Assembly (NCBI GenBank): GCA_904502185.1
Contig: CAJGDX010000076.1
Span: 1-10,704, forward strand
DNA from: an uncultured Bacteroidaceae bacterium
Lineage (GTDB): Bacteria > Bacteroidota > Bacteroidia > Bacteroidales > Bacteroidaceae
Length of the DNA stretch: 10,704 bases
Direction of reading: 5' to 3'
Positions 1 to 7,226 of the stretch are shown here, piece by piece (the first letter of the stretch is position 1; each line of letters starts with the position of its first letter). The notes beneath the pieces were generated by a model. It ran no database searches and was not told the origin of the DNA. It saw nothing but the letters and a program-made list of their open reading frames with translations. Made by a program: the position numbers and the translations under genes.

Positions 1-4
1 ACTT

Positions 5-36
5 GCAAGTAAACTTGCGTTACGCTCGTTTGCACA
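5..36 (-). repeat. Edge-truncated copy of the AAGTTTACTT-core palindromic repeat
   Basis: Read on the minus strand, this stretch contains CAAACGAGCG, then five bases, then the perfect inverted repeat GCAAGTTTACTTGC (positions 18 to 5). The same CAAACGAGCG block and the same AAGTTTACTT core occur in the second repeat unit at 7293-7365 on the plus strand. I therefore read it as a third member of that family in the opposite orientation. Its far arm would lie beyond the window edge. The AAAGATAG end seen in the other two copies is not present here, so this copy is diverged or differently bounded. Confidence 0.55.
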
Positions 37-302
37 AACCTTCGCACTTAATCCGAAAAACAGACGGACTCTCGGCTGTGATGCTTACGGTGCCGGTTGA
101 GTTTTAAGTTACCAATGCTATGGATGGAACCGCATAAATACTGCGGATTGAGACACACTTTTATACCCTTTTAAACTTTTATCGGACACCAATATTTTTC
201 TATGGAAAATATCGGAGGGAGTTCCAATCACAGCAATGGCTGTTCTTATTTCGAACTCACGCTATTAAAACAGTATATTACAATCAGGCATTAAATGCAC
301 AA

Positions 303-331
303 CGCCCCCGCAGAAAGGATCTGCGAGGGCG
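303..331 (-). terminator. Stem-loop, probable terminator of the 211-residue gene
   Basis: The arms at 303-314 and 320-331 form a 12-bp G/C-rich stem with one mismatch and a five-base loop (AAGGA). It lies about 120 bases downstream of the stop of the minus-strand gene at 452-1087. On the minus strand the bases after the stem are GTTGTGCATTTAA, so the T-tract is weak. On the plus strand it is followed by TTATATTTTC, so it could serve either direction. The assignment as a terminator is an inference from position and stem strength. Confidence 0.5.
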
Positions 332-451
332 AAGTTATATTTTCAAAAACTTTCACCAAAGTGTGATTATCGAGTTTAAGTTCATGTGATGGTCCTGCAA
401 GAACATAGATATACAATCAACAAATTATACAAGACTATCAAGAATTTTGCA

Positions 452-1087
452 TCATTGTTTACCTTTCATTTTATCGTAGAACGTTGAAATAAAAAGAACG
501 CCATCACTGAAATTTTTATAAGCGACACCCATTCTCTTCGTCATTTGGGGAAACTTTCTTTTGTACTTTCTATACAATATCTTAAACTCTTTTTTCTTCT
601 CGTCATTATCCATAATGCTCGACCAATAGAATTGCCAAAATTGCATCTGGTGTCCTTTTTCTATTTTTGACAAACAATGCATAAATACATCGCTTCTATT
701 TTTCATAGTGCTACACAGCAACCCTTTCAAATAGTTGGGAGCGTCGGCGTCAAGCGAAGCACCTACAGATAAGGCTATCAGTCTATTGCAAAAAACAGTA
801 TCATTTATTGCCGAGCAAATTTCCAATGCTTCGACATGCTTATGCGCCATATTGTACATAGATAGGTCGTAACCCTTTTTGCTACAAAATTTGTATGTAT
901 CGTAATACTCTTCCCAATTATTTGGAAACGCATTGAAAAATTCTTTCTGTTTCTTGTCCGATTGAGGATTCTGCAATAATTCATGATAGGCCTTGCTCAA
1001 TCTTAGTGTGTCAATGATAAAATATTGCGCCGAGAGTTTTGTAAGTAACACCACAAGCAAAAAAAATGTTGAAAACAGTCGTTTCAT
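452..1087 (-). CDS. Secreted protein of unknown function, 211 residues
   Basis: I do not recognise a characterised family. The protein starts with a typical Sec signal peptide (residues 1-20, hydrophobic core FFLLVVLL, probable cleavage after LSA20). The mature part is about 190 residues, mostly predicted helical, rich in Lys, Phe and Tyr, with five Cys (68, 91, 100, 125, 138). The block FFNAFP at 50-55 and DADAPN at 113-118, followed by a charged helical tail, recall a recurring uncharacterised secreted family of Bacteroidota; this is from memory and not checked by alignment. The start ATG at 1087 is supported by the signal peptide right behind it; there is no Shine-Dalgarno site, as usual in this phylum. 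The gene stands alone between two terminators. Its base composition is lower in G+C than its neighbours (22 of 60 in the line at 481-540, against 32 of 60 at 2101-2160 in the next gene), which may mean a separate origin. Confidence 0.8.
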   Translation of the reverse strand: MKRLFSTFFLLVVLLTKLSAQYFIIDTLRLSKAYHELLQNPQSDKKQKEFFNAFPNNWEEYYDTYKFCSKKGYDLSMYNMAHKHVEALEICSAINDTVFCNRLIALSVGASLDADAPNYLKGLLCSTMKNRSDVFMHCLSKIEKGHQMQFWQFYWSSIMDNDEKKKEFKILYRKYKRKFPQMTKRMGVAYKNFSDGVLFISTFYDKMKGKQ

Positions 1088-1150
1088 GATATTTGTTATT
1101 TATAAGAATCTTTTATTTCCGGGGTGACATTTTTCGGTGTTATTATATAC

Positions 1151-1158
1151 CAAGTATA
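1151..1158 (-). promoter_or_regulatory. Possible -7 box for the 211-residue gene
   Basis: On the minus strand this reads TATACTTG, one mismatch from the Bacteroidales -7 consensus TAnnTTTG. It is 63 bases ahead of the ATG at 1087 and just after the terminator of the preceding gene. No convincing -33 TTTG partner is seen. This is a weak candidate, offered because the gene must have its own promoter if the terminator works. Confidence 0.25.
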
Positions 1159-1159
1159 T

Positions 1160-1193
1160 TAAAATGTCGCGTCCTGAAAAATTAGGACGCGAC
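1160..1193 (-). terminator. Intrinsic terminator after the lipoprotein hydrolase gene
   Basis: The arms 1166-1175 (GTCGCGTCCT) and 1184-1193 (AGGACGCGAC) form a perfect 10-bp G/C-rich stem with an eight-base A/T loop. Read on the minus strand it lies 37 bases past the stop codon at 1231 and is followed by ATTTTAATATA, a modest T-tract. It most likely ends the ychF-to-hydrolase transcript and isolates the 211-residue gene. Confidence 0.8.
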
Positions 1194-1230
1194 AAGAGAA
1201 ACTAACGTTATATATTTTTTGATGTCCACG

Positions 1231-2709
1231 TTACTTCACAGAGCAGCAGGCCTTTTCGCCTTTTGACAATTCAACCTCTACGTATGAGATTGTCTGTCCC
1301 ATTGCGTCGGTACGCTTCATAGCCTTTGTGCTTTCACCATTGACAGCGATGTTCTCGTAGTCACCGACAAAAGCTGCTTCCCAGGTAATTTTTTCGGGAG
1401 TGTTGTTGAGCAATGCCGAGCACTGGTTATTGTTGTGACGAACGTTGATTGTACCGCCAAGAACGGGCAGATTGCTTATTTGCAGATAGTTGTCGCCGGT
1501 GATTTTGGGCAATGTGGTGATGCGTTTTTTAGATGCGCTGGGCTCTATACCCATTGTTCCGCTGATGATGCCCTCGACCATTCCGTATGAAACCTCGGGA
1601 TAGTCGCATCGTTTGGCAATGACGATATCTTTGAGGATGTTGTATGCTTCGTCGTTGTAGTTGTAACGGTACCAAAGGAGGGGAAAGTATGAGATATTCT
1701 CGATGTTCCACTCTTTGCGGGCGAGCATCTTCTCTACTGTGCCTTTGATGCGTGCAGCATCCTTCACTGCACCGAACCATATTACATGTGTCAAACCCTC
1801 GCCATCGGCAAATTCACCTTTGTTTGTCCAGAATGTGTGATAGGCATTTATTTCGGGGCTCCACCATTTCTCGTCGAGGTGTTTGCGGTACTCTTCGGCA
1901 CGGGCTGCCATCTGTGCGCTCTTCTCGCTGTTGCCTGCCACTGCAAGAATCTTGCTGTAGGCATCGTAACCGCCATAGATGGTTGCCACGAGGTCCGAAC
2001 TGCTGTAAAGGCCACCGTATGACTCTACATAAGAGGGAACACCGCGAGCAATACCGAATCTTTTGGCCTCTGCCTTGCGATTAACCTCGCGTGTACGAGT
2101 GAGCATCTGCTCGGGGTTGAGCTGCCAACTGTCGACATACTCTTTTGCCGAGAGTGAGTAGAAATTGGTGAACGCAGCATCCTCGATGTAGCGTTTGTCG
2201 CCTGTCCACTCGTAGAGTCGCCAACAGGCATACATCACGTCAAAGTTTGCATTGAGGTTGTACCAGAAATCGTTGTCATTCTCGTAGTCTGCCGAACAGG
2301 GATTGTCATCCTTGTCTATCTCCCAGTATGTACACCAGTCTTTTGCCTCGCTGATGTTCGCGGCAAATTTAGACATCATGTTGTAGTTGTGCTTGGAGAG
2401 ACCGAGAATTTCGGCACCGATACTCTGATGTGCGGCATCGCGCATGCAAAAGGCGTTGCGACGGGGAAGAGCAGCCTCGTACCAGCAACCTACGGGGTCG
2501 CCGCCATCATGGGCATAGGAGAGAGCCATCTTGCGCCCCCAAAGGAAGGCAAGTTCAAGGTTTTTATCGGATGATTCGAACGATAATTCTTTTTCGGTTG
2601 TCCCGAGACAACAGCCCTTGCCGTTGCATTTCTGTGGACACTCGTTAGAAGTGCAGGCAGCGACCAGTGTCAGCATTACTGCAAGAAACAGAGTCTTTGT
2701 TAATTTCAT
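1231..2709 (-). CDS. Lipoprotein glycoside hydrolase, (alpha/alpha)6 six-hairpin type
   Basis: A 492-residue lipoprotein: the signal sequence ends in the lipobox LVAAC with the lipidated cysteine at position 19. Behind it is an odd cysteine-rich linker (Cys24, 28, 33, 34), then a helical catalytic region of roughly residues 45-400, then a short beta-rich tail (about 405-492). The block WYEAALPRRNAFCMRDAAHQ at 76-95, the aromatic stretch at 125-150 and YGGLYSSSDLVATIYGGYDA at 231-250 fit an (alpha/alpha)6-barrel glycosidase, as in clans that hold trehalases, rhamnosidases and glucuronidases. I cannot assign the GH family or name the substrate. Likely catalytic acids would be among Asp91, Asp124, Glu130, Asp239 and Glu379, but this is a guess. 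There is no acidic cluster right after Cys19, the usual Bacteroidota signal for surface display, so the protein may face the periplasm. It starts 18 bases after the TPR gene and is probably the last gene of that operon. Confidence 0.75.
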   Translation of the reverse strand: MKLTKTLFLAVMLTLVAACTSNECPQKCNGKGCCLGTTEKELSFESSDKNLELAFLWGRKMALSYAHDGGDPVGCWYEAALPRRNAFCMRDAAHQSIGAEILGLSKHNYNMMSKFAANISEAKDWCTYWEIDKDDNPCSADYENDNDFWYNLNANFDVMYACWRLYEWTGDKRYIEDAAFTNFYSLSAKEYVDSWQLNPEQMLTRTREVNRKAEAKRFGIARGVPSYVESYGGLYSSSDLVATIYGGYDAYSKILAVAGNSEKSAQMAARAEEYRKHLDEKWWSPEINAYHTFWTNKGEFADGEGLTHVIWFGAVKDAARIKGTVEKMLARKEWNIENISYFPLLWYRYNYNDEAYNILKDIVIAKRCDYPEVSYGMVEGIISGTMGIEPSASKKRITTLPKITGDNYLQISNLPVLGGTINVRHNNNQCSALLNNTPEKITWEAAFVGDYENIAVNGESTKAMKRTDAMGQTISYVEVELSKGEKACCSVK

Positions 2710-2727
2710 AGTCGTTGATATTTAGTA

Positions 2728-4404
2728 TTATTTTATATTTTTCAATGTCTCGGCAGCTGTTGGATGTCCGTACTTTACAGCTTTTTGGAGATTCTCTTTA
2801 GCTGCGGCATTGTCGCCCTTAAGCATTTGGCAACGCGCCATCAGATAGTAGGCATCGGGGTTCTCGGGTGCAACAGCCATTGCCTTTGCAAGCACAGGCA
2901 GAGCTTCGTCTATCATGTTCACTCTGTAACAGATGCGGCCCTTTTCGATAAGGAATGTGATGTTGTCGGGTTCAAGAGCCAGCGCTACATCGATGTCGGC
3001 AAGCGCCAGACGATACATCTTACCGCTATATTCTGCCTGTTCGCGCAAGTAGTAGAAGTTGGCATTCATTCTGTTGCCAAGCAGTTTGGCATAGGCATTA
3101 TAGTCGAGAACCGCCTCGCGGTAACGTCCTGCCCTGTTCTTTACAAGACCACGGTTGAGCACATAGGGTGCCATGGCAGCAATGGGTACTTGACCAAATG
3201 TTGCAATGGCGCTGTCGAGGTGCAGAATGGCTGCATCGGGGTCGCCCAGCAGCTCTTTGCAGTTGGCAGCAATAGCATATAATTCGGCATCGCAGAGATT
3301 GGTGGAGGTGAGCGCCGAATAGCAATCGAACGCACCTGCATAGTCGCGTTTGGTGTAAAGGATATTACCCTTTAGTCGGGTATATATGGGCAGATTCTCA
3401 ACCTCCAGAGCGCGATTGACGCATGCAAGTGCAGAATCTATGGGGAAGGTGGCACTGGCAACAGTGTCGGCATAGAGTTTGTGGGCATAAATAGTGTTTG
3501 CCTTGTGATAGAGTACGTCGCCCTTGTTGGCTGCAAGAGCAAGAGCCTTTTCCCAACCTGCCTCGGCTGCATCATATTTTTTTATGCGGATGGCATTGTA
3601 CTCGGCAAGGTAGAGATGTCCCTGATGGCTCTCAGGGAATTGAACTACATACTCGTCGAGCATGGCTTTGTAGGCGCTGCTGTCGCTGGAGAATGACTGC
3701 AGCAACAGGCAGGAGAGAGCCTCCTCTTCGGTGACAGGAAGAGCCTTTCTGATGCCTATGCGCGAGAAGCGTTCGCTGTTGTAGTTGGTGGCTCTGATGG
3801 TCAACGACTTTGCATAGTTGGCTGCAAGAGCATAGCTGTGCAGTGTGTCGTCGGCTTCGATAGATTGCAGCAGCGCCACAAGCTGTCCTTCGGCGTCGAC
3901 AAGCGGTGCCGAGATATATTTTTCCTGCAAGGGCAGACGAAGTGTGTAGTAGTGGTGAGAACCGCTGATGGTGTCGGTCTTTTCCACCTTTGCCTCTTCC
4001 ACTGCCCCACTCTTTTTAACGCCGTAACCGACCATATAAAGTATGTTGCCGTTGGTGGCAGGACGTGACGAATATTCGACAGGCTTCAGTTTCTTGTCGG
4101 GCTGGATGCTCAGACGTATGCAGTCGTAGGTCTCGTCGGCACCGAGGATTTTGATGACGGGGCGTACAACACCGCGTGTGTCAATGGCAACAGCACTGTC
4201 AGCATCGACAAACAGCGAGTAGGAGGACAACATTTCGCCATCGACATTCACAAGGACGCCGATTCCGCTTCGCAGCAGTTCGCCGTTCTTGTAGACGAGA
4301 ATGCTTGCCACCGAATTGCGGACATTGCCTGCCTTTTTGGGTATCTTGGCAAAGGCTTGCACAAAGAGTGCCGCGAGTATGATGAACAGAAATATTTTCT
4401 TCAT
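2728..4404 (-). CDS. Secreted protein with degenerate trypsin-like domain and TPR repeats
   Basis: A 558-residue protein with a Sec signal peptide (1-19, cleavage likely after AFA). Residues about 28-185 follow the order of an HtrA-like S1C protease: SGIGVLVNVDGEMLSS at 46-61, the Asp region YDCIRLSI at 93-100, and ISAPLVDAEGQLVAL at 164-178. The usual NHV is SLF, so the catalytic His is Ser63. The usual GNSGGPL is replaced by KYISAPL, placing Ile164 where the nucleophile belongs. Asp94 is kept. The domain is therefore predicted to be inactive and may instead bind peptides. Residues about 240-550 are TPR-type helical hairpins, clearest at 450-550 (for example ALADIDVALALEPDN and AAAKENLQKAVKYG), suggesting a periplasmic scaffold. 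It starts 21 bases after rlmB and ends 18 bases before the lipoprotein hydrolase, consistent with one transcript. The partner and role are unknown. Confidence 0.85.
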   Translation of the reverse strand: MKKIFLFIILAALFVQAFAKIPKKAGNVRNSVASILVYKNGELLRSGIGVLVNVDGEMLSSYSLFVDADSAVAIDTRGVVRPVIKILGADETYDCIRLSIQPDKKLKPVEYSSRPATNGNILYMVGYGVKKSGAVEEAKVEKTDTISGSHHYYTLRLPLQEKYISAPLVDAEGQLVALLQSIEADDTLHSYALAANYAKSLTIRATNYNSERFSRIGIRKALPVTEEEALSCLLLQSFSSDSSAYKAMLDEYVVQFPESHQGHLYLAEYNAIRIKKYDAAEAGWEKALALAANKGDVLYHKANTIYAHKLYADTVASATFPIDSALACVNRALEVENLPIYTRLKGNILYTKRDYAGAFDCYSALTSTNLCDAELYAIAANCKELLGDPDAAILHLDSAIATFGQVPIAAMAPYVLNRGLVKNRAGRYREAVLDYNAYAKLLGNRMNANFYYLREQAEYSGKMYRLALADIDVALALEPDNITFLIEKGRICYRVNMIDEALPVLAKAMAVAPENPDAYYLMARCQMLKGDNAAAKENLQKAVKYGHPTAAETLKNIK

Positions 4405-4425
4405 TCTATGCTATTTTCTATGAAA

Positions 4426-5172
4426 CTATTCTGCCGGATGGCGTTGACGTACACACTCATAAAGTATGACTGCTGTGGCTACCGACACATTAAGTGACTC
4501 AATTTTTCCATATTGGGGAATTGACACCCAGTCGTCGCACAGTGCAAGGTGTTCGGCAGGAATACCCGTATCCTCGGCACCCATGATTATGCAGAGAGGG
4601 GCGTTGAGGTCGCTCTGTGTGTAGTTCATCTTGCCGCGCTCGGTGGCACATACAATGCGCAGTCCGCTTGCTTTGAGATATTTTATTGTCTCTGTGATAT
4701 TCTTTTCGCGGCAGACGGGAAGTGTGTGCAATGCACCGGCAGAGGTCTTTACGGCGTCGGCGTTTACGGTGACGCTTCCGTGCGAGGGGATGATTATGGC
4801 GTCGACACCTGCACAGTCGCATGTGCGGGCAATGGAGCCGAAGTTACGTACATCGGTGATGCCGTCGAGAAGAACCAGCAGAGGATTCTTGCCCTCTTCG
4901 AAGAGTGTGGGTACCACTGTTTCGATGCTTGCATACTCGACTGCCGAGATAAACGCAATCACTCCCTGATGGTTCTTGCGTGTTATGCGGTTGAGTTTCT
5001 CCACCGGCACGCGCTGCACAGGGATGGTGCGACCTTTCAGGGCTGCAAACAGTTCGCGTGAAAGTTCGCTCTGAATATCGCGTTTCACAAGTATCTTGTC
5101 TATCTCTTTTCCTGCGTCGAGAGCCTCGAGGACGGCGCGTACGCCGAATATCATTTCATTATTTACTGCCAT
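4426..5172 (-). CDS. rlmB: 23S rRNA (guanosine-2'-O-)-methyltransferase RlmB
   Basis: A 248-residue SPOUT (TrmH-type) methyltransferase, close to the 243 residues of the E. coli enzyme, which methylates the ribose of G2251 in the peptidyl-transferase P-loop of 23S rRNA using S-adenosylmethionine. The small N-terminal substrate-binding domain spans about 7-78, starting with IFGVRAVLEAL. The SPOUT domain follows with motif 1 NFGSIAR (110-116, Arg116 being the family's key arginine), motif 2 IMGAEDTGIP (196-205) and motif 3 IPQYGKIESLNVSVATA (218-234), which form the trefoil knot. Motif 2 has GAED where many homologues have GSEG. The ATG at 5172 gives six residues before the conserved IFG. The alternative is another TrmH-family enzyme, for example on tRNA, but the N-terminal domain favours RlmB. 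It starts 49 bases after the lgt stop. Confidence 0.9.
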   Translation of the reverse strand: MAVNNEMIFGVRAVLEALDAGKEIDKILVKRDIQSELSRELFAALKGRTIPVQRVPVEKLNRITRKNHQGVIAFISAVEYASIETVVPTLFEEGKNPLLVLLDGITDVRNFGSIARTCDCAGVDAIIIPSHGSVTVNADAVKTSAGALHTLPVCREKNITETIKYLKASGLRIVCATERGKMNYTQSDLNAPLCIIMGAEDTGIPAEHLALCDDWVSIPQYGKIESLNVSVATAVILYECVRQRHPAE

Positions 5173-5221
5173 TATCGTTGTTGTTTGTGTTTATTTACTT
5201 ACTGTTACAAAAAACAGATAT

Positions 5222-6055
5222 TTACTTTTTAGCGGTCTCTTTCCTGAACCCCTTTACCATGCAGGTGATTCCGATAATCATAAAGGGAATACTGAGCCAC
5301 TGTCCCATGTCCAGAGCCATGCCCTCTTCGAACGATGACTGCACCTCCTTGAGGAACTCCACAAAGAAGCGGAATGTAAAGATGGTTGCAAGGCAATAGC
5401 CGAAATAGAAGAGACTTCCGACCTTCGATGGGTATTTACGGTAGAGCAGCAATCCGCCGATGAATATTACAAAGTAGGCTATCGCCTCGTAGAGCTGAGC
5501 AGGGTGACGCGGCAACTGGTCGACCTGAGCAAATACCACGCCCCACGGCATATCCGTTACATTACCCAGAATCTCGGAATTGAAGAAATTGCCCATTCTT
5601 ATCATTCCTGCGACTATGGGGGTGGTGATGGCAATATTGTCCAGCAACCATGGGAACGACAATTTGGTACGCAGGGTATATACCCACAAGGCAATAAAGA
5701 GTCCTATGGTGCCTCCATGACTTGCAAGTCCCTGGTAGCCGATGAATTTCCATCCGTCGGCAGTCTCTTTCATGGGTAGGAGCATTTCAAGTATGTGTCC
5801 CGAATAGTATTCAAATTCGTAGAAGAGGCAGTGGCCCAGTCGCGCACCAATGAGTATGCCCAGAAAGCAATACATAAAGAGCGGTTCGAAAAGCTCCATG
5901 CTCACATTCTGACGTTTGTAGAGATGTTGCATTATCTTGTAGCCTGCGAGCAACCCTATGACCCAGCAGAGCGAGTAATAACGTACCTCGAATCCCAATA
6001 TCGAAAAAAGACTCTCCGAAGGATCCCAAACTATGTAACAAGGTAGTTGTGTCAT
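5222..6055 (-). CDS. lgt: Prolipoprotein diacylglyceryl transferase
   Basis: A 277-residue polytopic inner-membrane enzyme that transfers diacylglyceryl from phosphatidylglycerol to the lipobox cysteine, the first step of lipoprotein maturation. The Lgt signature is clear: GMIRMGNFFNSEILG at 150-164, with Arg153, Asn156 and Glu161 matching E. coli Arg143, Asn146 and Glu151. His113 in SHGG corresponds to E. coli His103, RHPAQLYEA lies at 183-191, and Arg229 in FRFFVEF probably matches Arg239. Hydrophobic segments near 18-42, 55-75, 112-128, 141-152, 192-206, 214-232 and 255-268 fit the seven-helix topology. The start ATG is 12 bases after the ychF stop, so the two genes are almost certainly cotranscribed. 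The lipoprotein hydrolase three genes further on is a natural substrate. Confidence 0.95.
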   Translation of the reverse strand: MTQLPCYIVWDPSESLFSILGFEVRYYSLCWVIGLLAGYKIMQHLYKRQNVSMELFEPLFMYCFLGILIGARLGHCLFYEFEYYSGHILEMLLPMKETADGWKFIGYQGLASHGGTIGLFIALWVYTLRTKLSFPWLLDNIAITTPIVAGMIRMGNFFNSEILGNVTDMPWGVVFAQVDQLPRHPAQLYEAIAYFVIFIGGLLLYRKYPSKVGSLFYFGYCLATIFTFRFFVEFLKEVQSSFEEGMALDMGQWLSIPFMIIGITCMVKGFRKETAKK

Positions 6056-6067
6056 CTGCTGTCGTTA

Positions 6068-7171
6068 TTATACATTGAAACGGAAGTGCATGATGTCGCC
6101 ATCCTGAACGACATACTCCTTACCTTCGACACTCATCTTTCCGGCCTCTTTCACAGCAGCCTCGGAGCCGAGGGTTACATAGTCGTTGTACTTGATTACT
6201 TCGGCACGGATGAAACCTTTCTCGAAGTCTGTGTGGATGACACCTGCACATTGGGGAGCTTTCCATCCCTTGCGGAATGTCCATGCTCTTACCTCAACCT
6301 CACCTGCTGTGATGAATGTCTGCAATGTGAGCAGGCTGTAGATTGATTTTATAAGGCGGTCGCAACCCGACTCGGTGAGTCCCATATCCTCGAGGAACAT
6401 CTGCTTCTCTTCGTAGCTTTCGAGTTCGGCAATCTCTGCCTCGGCCTGTGCCGAAATTATAAGAAGTTCGGCATTCTCGTCCTTTATTGCTTCGCGTACA
6501 GCCTCCACATATTTGTTACCTGCGGCAGCCGATGTGTCATCGACGTTGCACACGTAGAGTACGGGCTTGGCTGTGAGAAGGAAGAGGTTGCGTGCAATCT
6601 GCTGCTCGTCGTCTGTGTCGAATGTTACGGTACGTGCCGACTTTCCTGCTTCGAGGGCAGCCTTGAACTGCATAAGCACATCATATTCGAGCTTTGCAAG
6701 CTTGTCGCCACCTACACGCGCCTGTTTCTCGACACGCTTGATGCGGTTCTCCACAGTTTCGAGGTCTTTCAACTGCAATTCAATGTCGATGATTTCCTTG
6801 TCGCGAACAGGGTTCACAGAGCCGTCAACATGCACAATGTTGTCGTTGTCGAAACAGCGCAATACGTGGATGATGGCATCTGTCGCGCGGATGTTTCCAA
6901 GGAACTGGTTACCAAGACCTTCGCCCTTGCTTGCACCCTTCACGAGTCCTGCAATGTCCACAATGTCGCATGTGGCGGGGATGATATTTTTGCAATGTAC
7001 AAGTTCTGCGAGTTTGGTAAGACGTTCGTCGGGAACGGTTATCTGTCCCTGCTGTGCATCGATTGTACAGAAGGGGAAGTTTGCTGCCTGTGCCTTTGCA
7101 CTTGAGAGGCAGTTGAAGAGAGTTGATTTACCTACGTTGGGCAAGCCCACGATTCCTGCTTTTAGAGCCAT
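6068..7171 (-). CDS. ychF: Ribosome-associated ATPase YchF (OLA1 family)
   Basis: A 367-residue Obg-related P-loop NTPase, near the 363 residues of E. coli YchF. The family binds ATP rather than GTP, associates with ribosomes and is linked to redox and stress responses. Visible motifs are G1 GLPNVGKS (9-16), G3 DIAG (72-75) followed by LVKGASKGEGLGNQFL, and the G4 position NVDD (209-212). YchF proteins have NxxE at G4 in place of the NKxD of true GTPases; here the last residue is Asp, a conservative change. A helical coiled-coil arm occupies about 130-180, and the C-terminal TGS domain about 285-367 (TFITAGEVEVRAW, ending in MHFRFNV). The ATG at 7171 opens directly on the Rossmann strand. It is the likely first gene of the operon, with a candidate promoter at 7219-7226. 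Confidence 0.96.
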   Translation of the reverse strand: MALKAGIVGLPNVGKSTLFNCLSSAKAQAANFPFCTIDAQQGQITVPDERLTKLAELVHCKNIIPATCDIVDIAGLVKGASKGEGLGNQFLGNIRATDAIIHVLRCFDNDNIVHVDGSVNPVRDKEIIDIELQLKDLETVENRIKRVEKQARVGGDKLAKLEYDVLMQFKAALEAGKSARTVTFDTDDEQQIARNLFLLTAKPVLYVCNVDDTSAAAGNKYVEAVREAIKDENAELLIISAQAEAEIAELESYEEKQMFLEDMGLTESGCDRLIKSIYSLLTLQTFITAGEVEVRAWTFRKGWKAPQCAGVIHTDFEKGFIRAEVIKYNDYVTLGSEAAVKEAGKMSVEGKEYVVQDGDIMHFRFNV

Positions 7172-7218
7172 ATTTTTCTATTATTTTCTTATTTATCTTT
7201 CGTTAATTATTTCTGTTA

Positions 7219-7226
7219 CAAAGATA
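7219..7226 (-). promoter_or_regulatory. Candidate -7 promoter box for the ychF operon
   Basis: On the minus strand these bases read TATCTTTG, an exact match to the Bacteroidales -7 consensus TAnnTTTG. They lie 47 bases ahead of the ychF ATG, which would give a leader of about 40 bases. A possible -33 element (CTTG, 7252-7249) is 22 bases upstream, slightly longer than the usual spacing of about 20. The box is formed by the terminal repeat of the palindromic element at 7220-7288. No start-site data are available, so function is inferred. Confidence 0.5.

Larger units (their letters stand above)
1..451. other. Gene-free left-hand intergenic region
   Basis: No open frame here looks like a gene. 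The region holds the truncated repeat at 5-36, a short CCGCA/TGCGG stem at 130-146, an A/T stem (ATATTTT pairing with AAAATAT) around 190-212, an 11-base palindrome at 288-298 and the larger stem-loop at 303-331. It probably combines the 3' flank of the 211-residue gene with the flank of an unseen gene to the left. I see no tRNA, rRNA or riboswitch signature. Confidence 0.6.

Noticed and set aside
20..103. Minus-strand frame of 27 codons between two stops, with a vaguely beta-strand-like translation
   Set aside because: It has no start codon, is closed by stops on both sides and overlaps the repeat copy; it could be a gene relic, but there is nothing to support that.
202..294. Plus-strand 30-codon frame with an ATG in the left intergenic region
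   Set aside because: No ribosome-binding or promoter support, no recognisable domain, and a length expected by chance in A/T-rich sequence.
5173..5221. Promoter or terminator in the 49-base lgt-rlmB gap
   Set aside because: Only a weak CTGTT/AACAG stem is visible and there is no TAnnTTTG box, so I kept lgt and rlmB in one transcript.
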